DNA of 64,000 bases from Nymphalis io. Lineage: Eukaryota; Arthropoda; Insecta; Lepidoptera; Nymphalidae. Shown here piece after piece: positions 1 to 10,170 of the stretch. The stretch spans positions 2,554,501 to 2,618,500 of the forward strand of contig NC_065899.1 of assembly GCF_905147045.1 (NCBI RefSeq). The letters run 5' to 3'. The number at the start of each line of letters is the position of its first letter. Positions within the stretch are counted from its first letter, which is position 1. Both the position numbers and the translations under genes were made by a program. Below the pieces are notes generated by a model. It searched no databases, had not been told where the DNA came from, and was given only the letters and a program-made list of their open reading frames with translations.

Positions 1-295
1 TGGTGGTTTTATTTTTTACTGAATTAGTTGTATATATATCATATGGTACCTAACATTTAAATTATAATCAAAGCCTTTTGCTTTTTTTTAAAAAGCAATG
101 CCAATTTTTAACGAATTACTAATATTCCTATATACCCCTCCAATTAAGTACGTAAACCATTGCTTAATTGACATTTGATACATTCATGATAAGATGTTTT
201 CATTATTTTTTAATAAATTAGATTGAGTCAAATCCAAACATTAATTTGATAAATGTAATCATTAAAATAAGAGTAAGATATATTACATAATTAAT

Positions 296-301
296 TTTAT
301 T
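296..301 (-). promoter_or_regulatory. Poly(A) signal of the minus-strand moricin
   Basis: AATAAA on the minus strand about 90 nt past the stop codon. It is the first perfect hexamer downstream, but the region is so AT-rich that chance occurrence is likely enough to lower confidence. Confidence 0.4.
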
Positions 302-389
302 TAAAAAAAATAAACATATTATATAAAGTGTAAGTAATATAATACATTATAGGTAATTAGGATAAAATCATCTATTAATATAAATATAA

Positions 390-667
390 TTAATGTTTTC
401 TATGGCGGATATTGTTATACACTTCGTGCGCTGTACCGACAGCTCCGATCACTCCGAGGCCTTTCTTCTGCGAAAACAAATATGTAATATAAGAAAATAA
501 TGAATTAAATGAATATGAATGCTTAAGATTTAATTATGTATTATACTTACAATAACCTTGCCTCCCTTTTTAATAGTATTGAAGTTAACTTTAGGGCCTG
601 CACTGGTCTGACCTACGAATAGAGCGACTACCGCCATCAACATTATCAATACAGCGGACCATTTCAT
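390..667 (-). CDS. Moricin-type antimicrobial peptide, two exons
   Basis: Two coding exons on the minus strand: exon 1 is 667 down to 551 (39 codons) and exon 2 is 467 down to 390 (25 codons plus TAA), separated by an 83 nt phase-0 intron with a GTAAGT donor and a TTTTCGCAG acceptor. The 64-residue product starts MKWSAVLIMLMAVVALF, a signal peptide ending near QTSA. A mature peptide of about 41 residues follows, rich in Lys (IKKGGKVI, then KKGLGVIGAVGTAHEV) and ending RHRKH. This pattern of a long amphipathic N-terminal helix, a hydrophobic Gly/Ala/Val helix with TAHEV and a basic tail is that of moricins. These lepidopteran hemolymph peptides permeabilise bacterial membranes. Estimated net charge is about +8 without His. 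It lies head-to-head with the moricin at 3898. Family assignment is strong; the species name and symbol are unknown. Confidence 0.93.
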
Positions 668-746
668 GATTGTGACGATTAATAAAACTGTGCACGAGTG
701 ATGGCTTGCTCGTCAGATGTGTGAATGATGCGTTCCGATTTAACCC

Positions 747-754
747 TCTATATA
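747..754 (-). promoter_or_regulatory. TATA box of the minus-strand moricin
   Basis: Read on the minus strand, TATATAGA lies 87 nt upstream of the start codon at 667. The spacing matches that of the other two peptide genes in the cluster (82 and 63 nt), so the 5' UTR should be about 50 nt. Confidence 0.6.
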
Positions 755-1572
755 AATGGTTCTTATAGAGATTTTTTTCCTTGTGGCAAATCCACTTTGA
801 GTTTTTCTTACAGCATATTAGTGTGTCTTGGGCTTATATAAATGATTTTCTTTGTTTTATTATTAACTTAGCAGAGTTGCCTTTACGTTATGGTTACTTT
901 TATTAGTGGCAGCCTGTAATTATGAACGCAATTTTTATTTTTAATAAATTGGACTAAAATGATTAGCGCCGTAATTAAAGAATGATGACCCAGTATATAT
1001 AATACGGTGTAAACTTCTGTCTAGGGTTCCAATTCGGACAACGCTCATTTCATTACCAAACATTGCTTAAAAATAAATACGTCATACATCAATCCACAAT
1101 AAACAGGATTAAGCATCGCATCCAATGAGCAAGGAACAAATTGGTTTTAGTTTGTTTTAAAAAATATATTCAAATATCTTCAATTAATAAAAAAACTTGA
1201 ATTTAATTTCATCTCAGAAACGTGAATTCAGTATTATTCAGTCAATCCAATACAATTTTGCAGCTTATTTTTGCTCATAGATCTTAGACTGTTTCTTCGA
1301 TATCAAGATGTATAAGTCACAAAGGAAATTGTTCGGTGATGCCGAGAAAATAAAAGAGATACATTTTTAAAGAATATAAGCAAAATGTATTTGTTTTAAA
1401 TATTTTTTTCGTATCATGTTAAATAAATCAATTTGGACGATTTCAACCACGTTGGTAATTTTCAAGGGATCATGTGAGGGGACAAATTTAAGTGCAGAAG
1501 TGTGTGTGCACTCACAAGTAATCTCGTATTCCAAGATTAATACTCATCTTTCAAACTGGAAAGCAATAAATC

Positions 1573-1650
1573 TAGTATTGCTGTTCAGTGGTAGAATATC
1601 TGATGAGTGGTTGGTTCGTACCCAGCCGAGCTTGCACGGCCCTACCACCT
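1573..1650 (-). mobile_element. SINE-A fragment
   Basis: Antisense of the SINE-A 5' part, including gtagaatatctgatgagtgg and gagcttgcac. It stops abruptly at the SINE-B fragment that begins at about 1651. Confidence 0.6.
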
Positions 1651-1856
1651 ATTTCACGCTGCTCCAATGTGGATTGGTGGATACACTGATAGCAAAATTT
1701 CAGCGAAATTAAACACGCGCAGGTTTCTTCAAGATGTTTTCGTTCACCACCAAGTACGAGATGAATACAAAAATAAGTGGTGCTTGCCTGGGCTTGAACC
1801 CGCGGTCATCGGTTAAGATTCGCGCGTTCTAACCACTGGGCCTTATCGGCTCTTGT
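1651..1856 (-). mobile_element. SINE-B copy, 3'-truncated
   Basis: Antisense of SINE-B from the tRNA-like head (aaccactgggcc, cggtcatcggttaagattcg) to ttcacgctgctccaatg. The 3' tail is missing and replaced by the SINE-A fragment. Confidence 0.7.
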
Positions 1857-2067
1857 TACAATCAATATACTAAGTTTTATATATTTTGTTACTGTTACAT
1901 GTAAATATAAAATATATACATATAAAAGCTGTTTACATGATCGTTAGACAAAGGTCGATAGACCATGCTAATAATGGATAGTTTTATTAACAGTTTCTCG
2001 GGGTAATTTTCTAGCCTGTCAACCTAATGTCTGCTTTCAGACTAAATCTGTCCACGGCTTATATACA

Positions 2068-2230
2068 AAGACAAGCTAATCGTGCCGGCTTCGCACAGGT
2101 AGAAAAGAAAAATGTATTTTGGATAGGATTTGCGTAAAATCCATTCTTAAAGGATGTGACAAATTTCAAGTCAATCTGACGTATAGTTTAGGAGTCTTGT
2201 GTTGAGTGATTTCGCTTATATCTAGATATA
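2068..2230. repeat. Possible old interspersed repeat
   Basis: The stretch from cgtgccggcttcgcacaggt onward resembles ends of abundant lepidopteran non-autonomous repeats; a short match occurs near 29973. Family not identified. Confidence 0.25.
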
Positions 2231-3029
2231 TACAAAGATATGAATTGACAGCTCGTTGCACGTATAAAGACGTACTGTCTAAACTTTAACCTTATCATAT
2301 CGCATAATTATTAAGTTGAATGTGAAATAATAACAATTAATGTTTGATAACCAACTTCCAAAAACGACGAGGTTTGACTGTGAATATCTATTTTATGTTC
2401 GTATCATTTGCGTGTACTTATCGTTCATCCTGTTAAAATTTGTGCACAGTTATTATTGGCATTTGAGTAAAGAACTTTAGTATCATTGACGTACAATGCA
2501 TGGAGCTTGATTTGTAATGAATAGCTGACAAAATTGAATAGGCACTACCGGTCAATACTCTATTATCACTGTAAGTCTTCTTTCTCTATTATTTCATTAT
2601 ATATGGATTAATTGTGACAGAGATATTCGGCATAGACCTTATTCATATGTAGTTTTCTAGATTACGGTCAATGTTAACTAATCGAGGTATACATATTAAG
2701 ATGACATTATCCAACTCCTCAATCTCCTACATGCAACTCCTACATGCAATCTCATTGCGAATAAAAATATAACCTTATTAATTTCCTTTTTAATTAACCT
2801 GCTGGTATCTTTTTACCGATTCAATTTAGCATTATTGATCATCAACAAACAAGTGGTTTTTATATTTAATAAAGATTTCGCTGTTATCTTCCTAGCACCA
2901 GGCTGCTACTGAGGATATTTTAAATACAAAAAACCCGATCCGGGATTTAAACTCAGGACTTCTACATCTGAAACCTTATATGCTATATTCAAACAAGAGT
3001 AGCAAGGTAGCTTAGACACAATATACAAT

Positions 3030-3262
3030 AAAGTAAATGCCTGTTAATGTCCCACTGCTGGGCTAATTTCCTCTTCTTTTTCATACCATCGCGTTGCTCC
3101 AATGTGGTTTTGGTGGATACACATGTGAAAGATTTTCATTTCATGCATGGAGGTCTCCTTACGATGTTTTCATTGACCGCAAAAAACAAAAATTGGGCAT
3201 ATGAAAATTCAGTGGTGCTTGCAGACAGCATAATTCGGTCATGTATCCTAGCCACTGGGCCA
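3030..3262 (-). mobile_element. SINE-B copy, diverged
   Basis: Antisense SINE-B: starts aatgtcccactgctgggcta, contains cgttgctccaatgtggttt and ends at the head remnant agccactgggcc. The 117-codon open frame over it is not a gene. Confidence 0.65.
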
Positions 3263-3713
3263 TTATTTTGCAATAATATTAATCGATATACAAACATGGC
3301 AAATATAGTACAATATGCTAGAAACATAATTAGGTCAATTATGAAAGTAATCATGTACGAGTTTGTACATACATGCGTACATCTTAACTCAACAGGATAA
3401 TCTCAAACAATATTTGTATATTACTTAAAAAAGCGTTTTAAAACAATAGTATAATATTTTAAAACAATAATATTATCATAATACTTCACTAAGGTCTTAA
3501 GTAAATTGACAAGATATTCAAACATTATTTCAACATATTCTTTAATTCATATCTAATTCGTAACTTGATCCCTGAGCCGTACAAACGCGCGTACAACTCA
3601 CGGATCAAATTAAATCGGTGTCTATCTTTTACACGAAGAAAAGAGATAGAATACTTAGTTAAGATTATAATAATTATCTAAAGTGAATCCAAATATGTTT
3701 GATTAGTAAATCA

Positions 3714-3799
3714 TTTATCTTGACGTCACGAAGCGTGAGTTAGATGACCCCGGCTGGCGGGAAGCGGTAGAGTCCCTACTCGAAGAAATACTATTATCT
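3714..3799 (+). promoter_or_regulatory. Candidate upstream control region of plus-strand moricin
   Basis: A perfect CRE-type palindrome TGACGTCA lies at 3721-3728. Antisense AGATAA (GATA-type) sites overlap or flank it at about 3714-3719 and 3794-3799. GATA factors cooperate with Rel proteins at insect immune promoters. A clean kappaB site is not visible here; only a weak antisense GGGACTCTA resemblance occurs near 3768. Function is inferred. Confidence 0.35.
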
Positions 3800-3815
3800 T
3801 TCTCAACAATTAAGA

Positions 3816-3823
3816 TATATAAG
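3816..3823 (+). promoter_or_regulatory. TATA box of plus-strand moricin
   Basis: TATATAAG lies 82 nt before the chosen start at 3898. An in-frame ATG at 3829 is only 13 nt from this box, so it would lie upstream of the transcription start. This supports 3898 as the true start. Confidence 0.6.
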
Positions 3824-3897
3824 TCAGTATGTCTGTCAAATCATATACACTTTTAAATCTCGAGCTGAAAAGAACAGTAACGAAAGAATTCATCAAA

Positions 3898-4667
3898 ATG
3901 AAATTCGCATCGCTTTTTGTTATCATAATGAGTGTGTTATCACTGTTTCTCGTGCCAAGCGAAGCAAGGCCGGGGAAAATACCTATAGCCGCAATCAAGA
4001 AAGGAGCTCGAGTTGTTGTAAGTATTAACTATTGATATCAATGTTTTTGTTTTGAATGCGTTGATTTATAAATTTATTGATAAGCTTTAACTATTGCGTC
4101 ATAAATATCAATCCACAATCATGATAATGTAATTAGTAATATAATAAAATATATTTATATTTATAAAGTTAGTGTTCAACTAAAGGCTGATTTTTGATCT
4201 AATAAATAAATTTACTCAATTTGTTTTTAAAATGAGAGTCAAATTTGAGATCAAATATTTATTCCTTAACCGAAAGATTTCAGATTTAAATCTAGAAAAT
4301 CACTACTTTGAGCATGTGCTTAATTTTTGCATGTATATTTGTGTATTATATCTCATATAAATTTGTATAATTGTATAATATATTATTTCGGTAAATGAAA
4401 ACGTTCGTAAGAAAGCGGTGTGTCCGATGAAATACTGTTAAATGTATGTGTATGTATGTGACTTCACCACATCGGCTATGGTGTAGCCTGGTGGAATAAT
4501 TTAAAAGTCTTTCTTAAACATGGAAGAAGGCCTTTTCTTTGCAGAGGTCTTTAGATATACATATTAATATTTTGATACTTTTGTTCTAGAGTAAAGGGCT
4601 GGAAGCACTCAACGTCGCAAGCACCGCTCACGATATATGGAGTGCATTACATAAGAAGAAACACTAA
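3898..4667 (+). CDS. Moricin antimicrobial peptide, two exons
   Basis: Exon 1 is 3898-4017 (40 codons) and exon 2 is 4590-4667 (25 codons plus TAA). The 572 nt phase-0 intron has a GTAAGT donor and a TTGTTCTAG acceptor. The 65-residue precursor begins MKFASLFVIIMSVLSLFLV, a signal peptide probably cleaved after PSEA. The mature peptide, about 42 residues, has the diagnostic moricin blocks GKIPIAAIKKGARVV and SKGLEALNVASTAHDIW and a HKKKH end. Estimated charge is about +7. Moricins are hemolymph peptides active on Gram-positive and Gram-negative bacteria through one long amphipathic helix. The intron sits at the same place and phase as in the minus-strand moricin, as expected for tandem duplicates. 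The best family match in the window. Confidence 0.96.
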
Positions 4668-4762
4668 ACAGTACTTTTATATATATACAATTATGAATCA
4701 ATTTATATAAATACCAAATCAGTCATTATGAATTATACCTTTAAGTAAAAGCGAATTATTGT

Positions 4763-4768
4763 AATAAA
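4763..4768 (+). promoter_or_regulatory. Poly(A) signal of plus-strand moricin
   Basis: AATAAA about 96 nt after the stop codon, in the expected place for a short 3' UTR. Confidence 0.5.
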
Positions 4769-5010
4769 AAAAATGTATACCAATGTATTCTTTATTTACC
4801 TGATTAATAGCTAATTTATTATATAGAATTTTTTTTTATATTAAACCTACGATATATATTTACTTATATCATACATTATCTAAATATATTTATATATATA
4901 ATGACTTGTCCTGACTGACTCATCAAGTGCAGACCACAAAGGTTAGAAACATTAAATTTTGACAGTTAATGCATTTTATGATGAAAACATAGATAGAACG
5001 GATTTTTAGA

Positions 5011-5420
5011 ATTTCCCCCTCTAAAGGGTGAAATAAGGGATGAGCCGTTGTATGGAAATCCGCTATTTTCAAAGTTACATGAAACACAAACATGAAATTT
5101 TATATACAGGTTTCTGGTTAGAAATAAATAATTATGCATTACAGAGTTTTTGAAAATCTATCCCCAAGCGGGTGAAATAGGGGTTGAAAGTTTGTATGGG
5201 GTGTCCGTCATTTTTTATGTTAGTAGCATGAAATTTTATATACAAGCTTATGTCTAGAAATAAATAAATACGTATTTCAAAGATTTTGAAATTCCACCCA
5301 AACGGTTGGGATATGGGTGGTGAGGGAAGAATACCATCCATCAGAATTTTCTTTCGAATTTCATAAAATATAGTTCTCTCAATGTGTACTTCGCCTTGAC
5401 AATGAATAAGTCTCAAGGCC
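5011..5420. repeat. Three degenerate tandem units of about 135-140 bp
   Basis: Three units start near 5011, 5153 and 5288. Each opens with an A-rich/CCCC segment and gggtgaaatagggg-like block. The first two also share tgaaattttatatacaagc and tagaaataaataa. The antisense 94-codon open frame is a by-product. It resembles repeats common in insect genomes; no family name is assigned. Confidence 0.65.
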
Positions 5421-5976
5421 AGTTTAAAAAGAGGTGCTAGGATTATTAATTATAAATAATGTTTTCAGTAAGTTAAATAGTTTTGTTTAATCTGAGTATT
5501 TATGAATCTATACAAATAAATAAAATTGTAGTATCATTTCAAAATAACTGCCTATTTTAAAGTTAATATGCCTAATTGCGACATATCCTATTATATTATG
5601 CTTAGTTTTAACTTTATTTATAGTTTTATTAGATTAGAAGAGTTGTAATTTTTTTTTATTACTTGCTGCTGGGTAAGTATCTGTAGCATGTTCACGAGTA
5701 AGTCACGCCAATGATATCACTTTAATATCAAATTGAAATACTACACTTAATATTGTAAATATGAAAGCATTACAGTAATTCAGTAAATGCATTTTTCTTT
5801 AAGTACTAGAATAATAATAATCACACTCATATAATGAATACAAAAGGTTGTGTGTGTTGATATTTGTTACTTCTTCATGCTTTATCACATCTAAACATTT
5901 ATATAAAATTATTATATAAAATTGAAGTATCTGTCTGTGATTTCAAAAGTACTGTCACTTTTAAAGTTAATACGAC

Positions 5977-6211
5977 TATTTTTTTATAGAATAGGAAGGC
6001 ATTGTAAGAAATGTTAAACATAGCTTACATCATCAGTGCGCCACCGACCTTGGGAACTAAGAAGTTATGTCCCTTGTGCCTGTAATTACACTGGCTCACT
6101 CACCCTTCAAAATGGAACACAACAATACCAAGTACTGCTGTTTTGCGGTAGAATATCTGATGAGTAGGTACCTACCCAGACGAGCTTGCACAAAGCTCTA
6201 CCACCAGTATA
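5977..6211 (-). mobile_element. SINE-A copy with internal deletion
   Basis: Antisense tail tttttttatagaataggaag jumps to gtaagaaatgtta, missing about 70 bp, then runs to the 5' end at agctctaccaccagta. The 70-codon open frame over it is not a gene. Confidence 0.75.
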
Positions 6212-7215
6212 TATATATATTTGCAACTCGTAACCAAAAACAATACGATGGTTATACGATTATTATATACATATCATAAATACGAAAGGTCGAGTGTTTT
6301 GTGATTATTTGTTACTTCTTCAAGATTTATCACAACTAAAATACATAACAATAATTAATATATTTTGACCTTTTTATCTCGTTTAAACTTCAATCAACAA
6401 TACGATTGTGGTGTTGTTGATCGAAGCGTTTAAATGGAATTTTGTTTATGACGCGGGCAAAAACGCGGTTGAACCGCTAGTATTATATATAGTTAGAAGA
6501 TTCCTTGATCCGTACGACGCGCGTTTATTTTTTTATTTTAAATTAATACATTATTGACGCGCGACTAATTGAGTTAGTAATTTGCATCAATTTATGTGAT
6601 TTGGTGTTCTATTTTTAAAAAGACCAATTCGAGGTTTTTAAAAATCAGTTTTTCTTCTGGATGCTATATATATATATATATTTTATATACGCGTTACAAT
6701 TGCTTTTGTTGTATCTTTCTTTCGGTTCGGTACTTTGGTATTTTATGTGCCTGTAAGTTTTAATATCGAGGCAGTATTTCAATCAAAATATTTGGTTTGC
6801 AAATATTTTTTTATTATTAGTCTACGTCTTTTTCGTCTTAGTATAATTTTCTTTATCACAAAAACTGAATATGATTTTAATGATTCAATCATATAATTGT
6901 TTAAACCAAAAGCGTCATGCGTCAATAAAAATTTTATGAGTTTTATTTGTATAAATGAGTTTTTAAGCAAATCGATAAACTATTAGAATAATTCAATAAT
7001 GAGTATAACACTGAATGAGTTATTAAATATATAAAACACGCAATATATAAAGTACGCATATATTTTATAACGTAAAATTTTTATGACACCTTCTGAACAA
7101 TTTAATTTATATTTACATCACGTTTCCAGTAAATTATATATAAATTTTTTTCGATCTTGTTTACGTAGGGTTTTTTTATTAAAGAAACTTCTTACGAAAC
7201 GCTTGCCTCAAGTGT

Positions 7216-7255
7216 AGATAACGTAAAAAAAGTTTTTCCCCGTGCCTACGTTATC
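7216..7255 (+). promoter_or_regulatory. GATA and kappaB-like sites upstream of third peptide gene
   Basis: AGATAA at 7216-7221 and an antisense GATAA at 7251-7255 bracket GTTTTTCCCC at 7232-7241. The latter reads GGGGAAAAAC on the other strand, close to Dorsal/Relish half-site patterns. GATA plus kappaB spacing of this kind is common in insect immune promoters. Function is inferred. Confidence 0.4.
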
Positions 7256-7260
7256 GTTTG

Positions 7261-7268
7261 TATAAAAG
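7261..7268 (+). promoter_or_regulatory. TATA box of third peptide gene
   Basis: TATAAAAG lies 63 nt upstream of the ATG at 7324, giving a predicted transcription start near 7290. Confidence 0.65.
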
Positions 7269-7323
7269 CCTCATCACACTCACAAATTAATTCATTTTAG
7301 CCTAACAGCAAGTGTCGGACAGT

Positions 7324-8648
7324 ATGAAGATTATAATATTAGTATTTATAATAATAACATTATGTACTCATACTATGGGAAATATTTCACCTACTACGTC
7401 AACCCCAAAACCATGGAGCAAAAAAATTAGCGATGGTCTGGTGCGTATAATAATGAAAAATAAGTTATTAAATTAAAAAGAAAAATTAAAAATAAACTTT
7501 AATGTTATTCATGTACTAAAAGCCGCAGCCGAGAATTTTATTGCAACTGTCAATTTAATTAACATATATAAGTAACGATTTACATAGACATGTTAATTGA
7601 ATTGCATAGTGCATAGTGCAAAACTTTGTTGCTAATACTTTATGTATTAGCAATAATACAATAGATGCTACTTGTATTCAAAACAAAAAAAAACTAACTG
7701 AGTTTCTCGCCGGCTTAATTCAGATCCCGTGCTAGATTTTATTTTAACGGATTAAAATCCATTTACAAAATTTACTTCACATACAAACGAAATTGAATTA
7801 ATGCTTGAAATATATATTAAAATATGATGTATCCTAGTTTCGAGGGTGAAAGATACTTGTCTCCGGAATGAGGTCAAGACCGAGGGTGTATCTTGTAATG
7901 AAAACAGGCAAACCGTGTTGATCGCACGCTACCTTAATAGTTTTCGAAGTCGCCGGGAACTTGTTATATTACTTTTCTGACAAAAAATATTTCGAAAAAA
8001 TATTATGAAAGTCATTATTAACAAGCGATGAAAGTTGTTTAATAAAGCGCTGGTTTAGATACTATTTATCAACTTTTTTTTTACAGTTTTTCATATTTTT
8101 ATTTAGATGATGATAAATCGAAGATAGTGGGTTCATATCCGGACAAGCTCAATCTGTTTTTGAGTGTTTATTATTGTGATTACATTTAATTTATAAGATA
8201 AAATTCTGCCGCCGATCCTCAGTGGAGAGGCTTGTCAGAGTTATTCAGAGGCTACTTTATATCAACCTAGGGTTTTTGATCACTACAGTAGATATACTAT
8301 ACGATGGTCGGTTATTTAACAAAATAAGTTTAAATCGTTACTTTTGCTTAAGTTTTTCGAGTCCTTAATTGCTGAATATTGTATAAATGCTCAATACTCT
8401 TATTATTCAATTTAATTTGATATAAAACATATTCAACGAAAAGTTCTTAAGGGAAGTGGAAGTCTTAGAGGAGGATGAGGCCCAGGAAACATCTGCGGAT
8501 TCTATACCTGATTCTACAACATTCTATATGTTTTGTGTTTCAGGGCAAGTTCTTCCGAGGGGCAGCGATTCTCGGAGCGGTACAGCAAGCCATACACAAT
8601 GGTAAAAGCGGCAAGCATAAGTCACTACACATCGATTCTAAGCATTAA
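7324..8648 (+). CDS. Divergent moricin/cecropin-like secreted cationic peptide, two exons
   Basis: Exon 1 is 7324-7440 (39 codons) and exon 2 is 8544-8648 (34 codons plus TAA). The 1103 nt phase-0 intron has a GTGCGT donor and a TTTTGTGTTTCAG acceptor. The 73-residue product starts MKIIILVFIIITLCTHTMG, a clear signal peptide. A Thr/Ser/Pro stretch follows (SPTTSTPKP), then PWSKKISDGL before the intron. After it comes GKFFRGAAILGAVQQAIHNG, a basic tail, and the final SKH. Aligned at the intron, KK(x)5 and AILGAV match KKGGKVI and VIGAV of the minus-strand moricin. The Trp followed by KKI and the GAAILG block also recall cecropins. It lies 2.7 kb from a true moricin with its own TATA box. Antibacterial function is inferred; I do not recognise a named orthologue. 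Confidence 0.78.
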
Positions 8649-9904
8649 ATGTATTTTTTTTAATGTATATTTATATTTTAAATTAAATTTATAGAAATAT
8701 TATAATATTGAACTTTATTTAATCTCTTTATTTGTGCTCTTAAGGTAGGTATTATGCTTATTTGAATATAATACAAAACTAAATATTTGACAAAAAAATA
8801 ATAAATACATATTTAATCTAATATTCCTATATATGAAAGAAACACATAATTACATAACGTAACCAGACATATTACAAAAGGCACTACTTTTTTTATACTA
8901 ACGATTTTTTTAATAATAATTTTCGTTTTCATATTCATTTTTGCAATTTATATATTTATATATTCATGTTGATTTATTACTCTCTCTATATCAAAGCAGA
9001 ATATCGAAATAAAATACAAAAGTACGAAGCAATTTTTTACGATATTGCAACGTCATACTGTTAACCACATAGTCATCTTATCTGGCATTTGATCAACATA
9101 TTTCATCCATAAAAAATGATAAAAGAGAATAAAACTCAGTTGAGTTATAAATAAATTAGACAAGGGACTGTTTAACATTGCCTTTCATTTTGTTCGTACT
9201 ATTTATTAATTCACGAGCACTCCTTTAAATCTACATTTAGTATGTGCGGGTTAAATCTTGCAAATAAATTTTAATTTATTCCAGCCATCCGATTGAAAAC
9301 CGATATTTTTCACACATTCATTTTGCTGGTTGTGATACAATCTATTGTACTAAATATTAAATAAAATAATGTTCTTAAAAATCCATTGGCGCGCCTTGGG
9401 GGTAAAGTTGTATGTCGCTTACCGTCACGGAATACGAGTCGTCTTAGCCCCCAGTTTTAGCCTTGACATGCCCACTATGACCCGCCGCTCTTTACTCGTT
9501 TGTATGTATGCGACATACCTCGATGCTATACATTATTACAATAACAAGAAAAATACATTTATTTCACCCGGAAATAACTTGTACCCGGTGTAGTTGAATA
9601 AAAATCACGTGATCTACTGGACTATGTTCACTATGAAAGAAGTTGCAAGTATCTAAAAATACTTAAAAAACTTATCAAAGTTTCCAAAGTTAAATTTTGT
9701 TTGTAATTTACTTCTAAAAGGTGAACAATATAACATAATTATTAGACAATTTATGTCAAAAGTAGCTTTAAAGTATATTATACATTATCAGCAAAGGAAG
9801 GAAATAAATATTCTTTTAAGGAGGAACGATGTACTTTCTTGAAAACTTAAATAGGATTTATTTTGATGTCGTGAAAGTTTAGTTTATCTAGACAATATCA
9901 ATAT
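8649..9904. other. Intergenic, no gene seen
   Basis: AT-rich sequence after the third peptide gene. The 74-codon frame at 9369-9593 has no recognisable domain and no repeat match; I see nothing else to annotate. Confidence 0.5.
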
Positions 9905-10170
9905 CCTCCTGACCGAACTTCGGCATCCATATTACATGTATGTATGTGCACTAGAGTGCACGAGTGTGTAACTTTTTATTCCCTTACTCTCATAATATAA
10001 CAGGACGCCAAACCGATACGATCGGAGAGGTTAAAAGTGCATAACCAACAGCTTTATATGCTTTCCATGGCAAGATAATGTAATTGTAACATGTGACTCC
10101 AGACTGCCAAAGAGTAAAACAATAACTATTTATTGGCTCGACTTGGTGATCGAAAACATGGCTTTGGGAC
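9905..10170 (-). mobile_element. SINE-D copy, diverged
   Basis: Antisense SINE-D body: gtgcactagagtgcacgagt, ttactctcataat, aaccgatacgatcggagag and ccaacagctttatatgctttc match the copy at 53179. The tRNA-like head is missing. Confidence 0.6.

Noticed and set aside
3829..3897. In-frame upstream ATG that would extend the plus-strand moricin by 23 residues
   Set aside because: It lies 13 nt from the TATA box, so before the likely transcription start, and the extension would bury the signal peptide.
5132..5416. 94-codon minus-strand frame
   Set aside because: It spans the degenerate tandem repeat units and shows no protein character.
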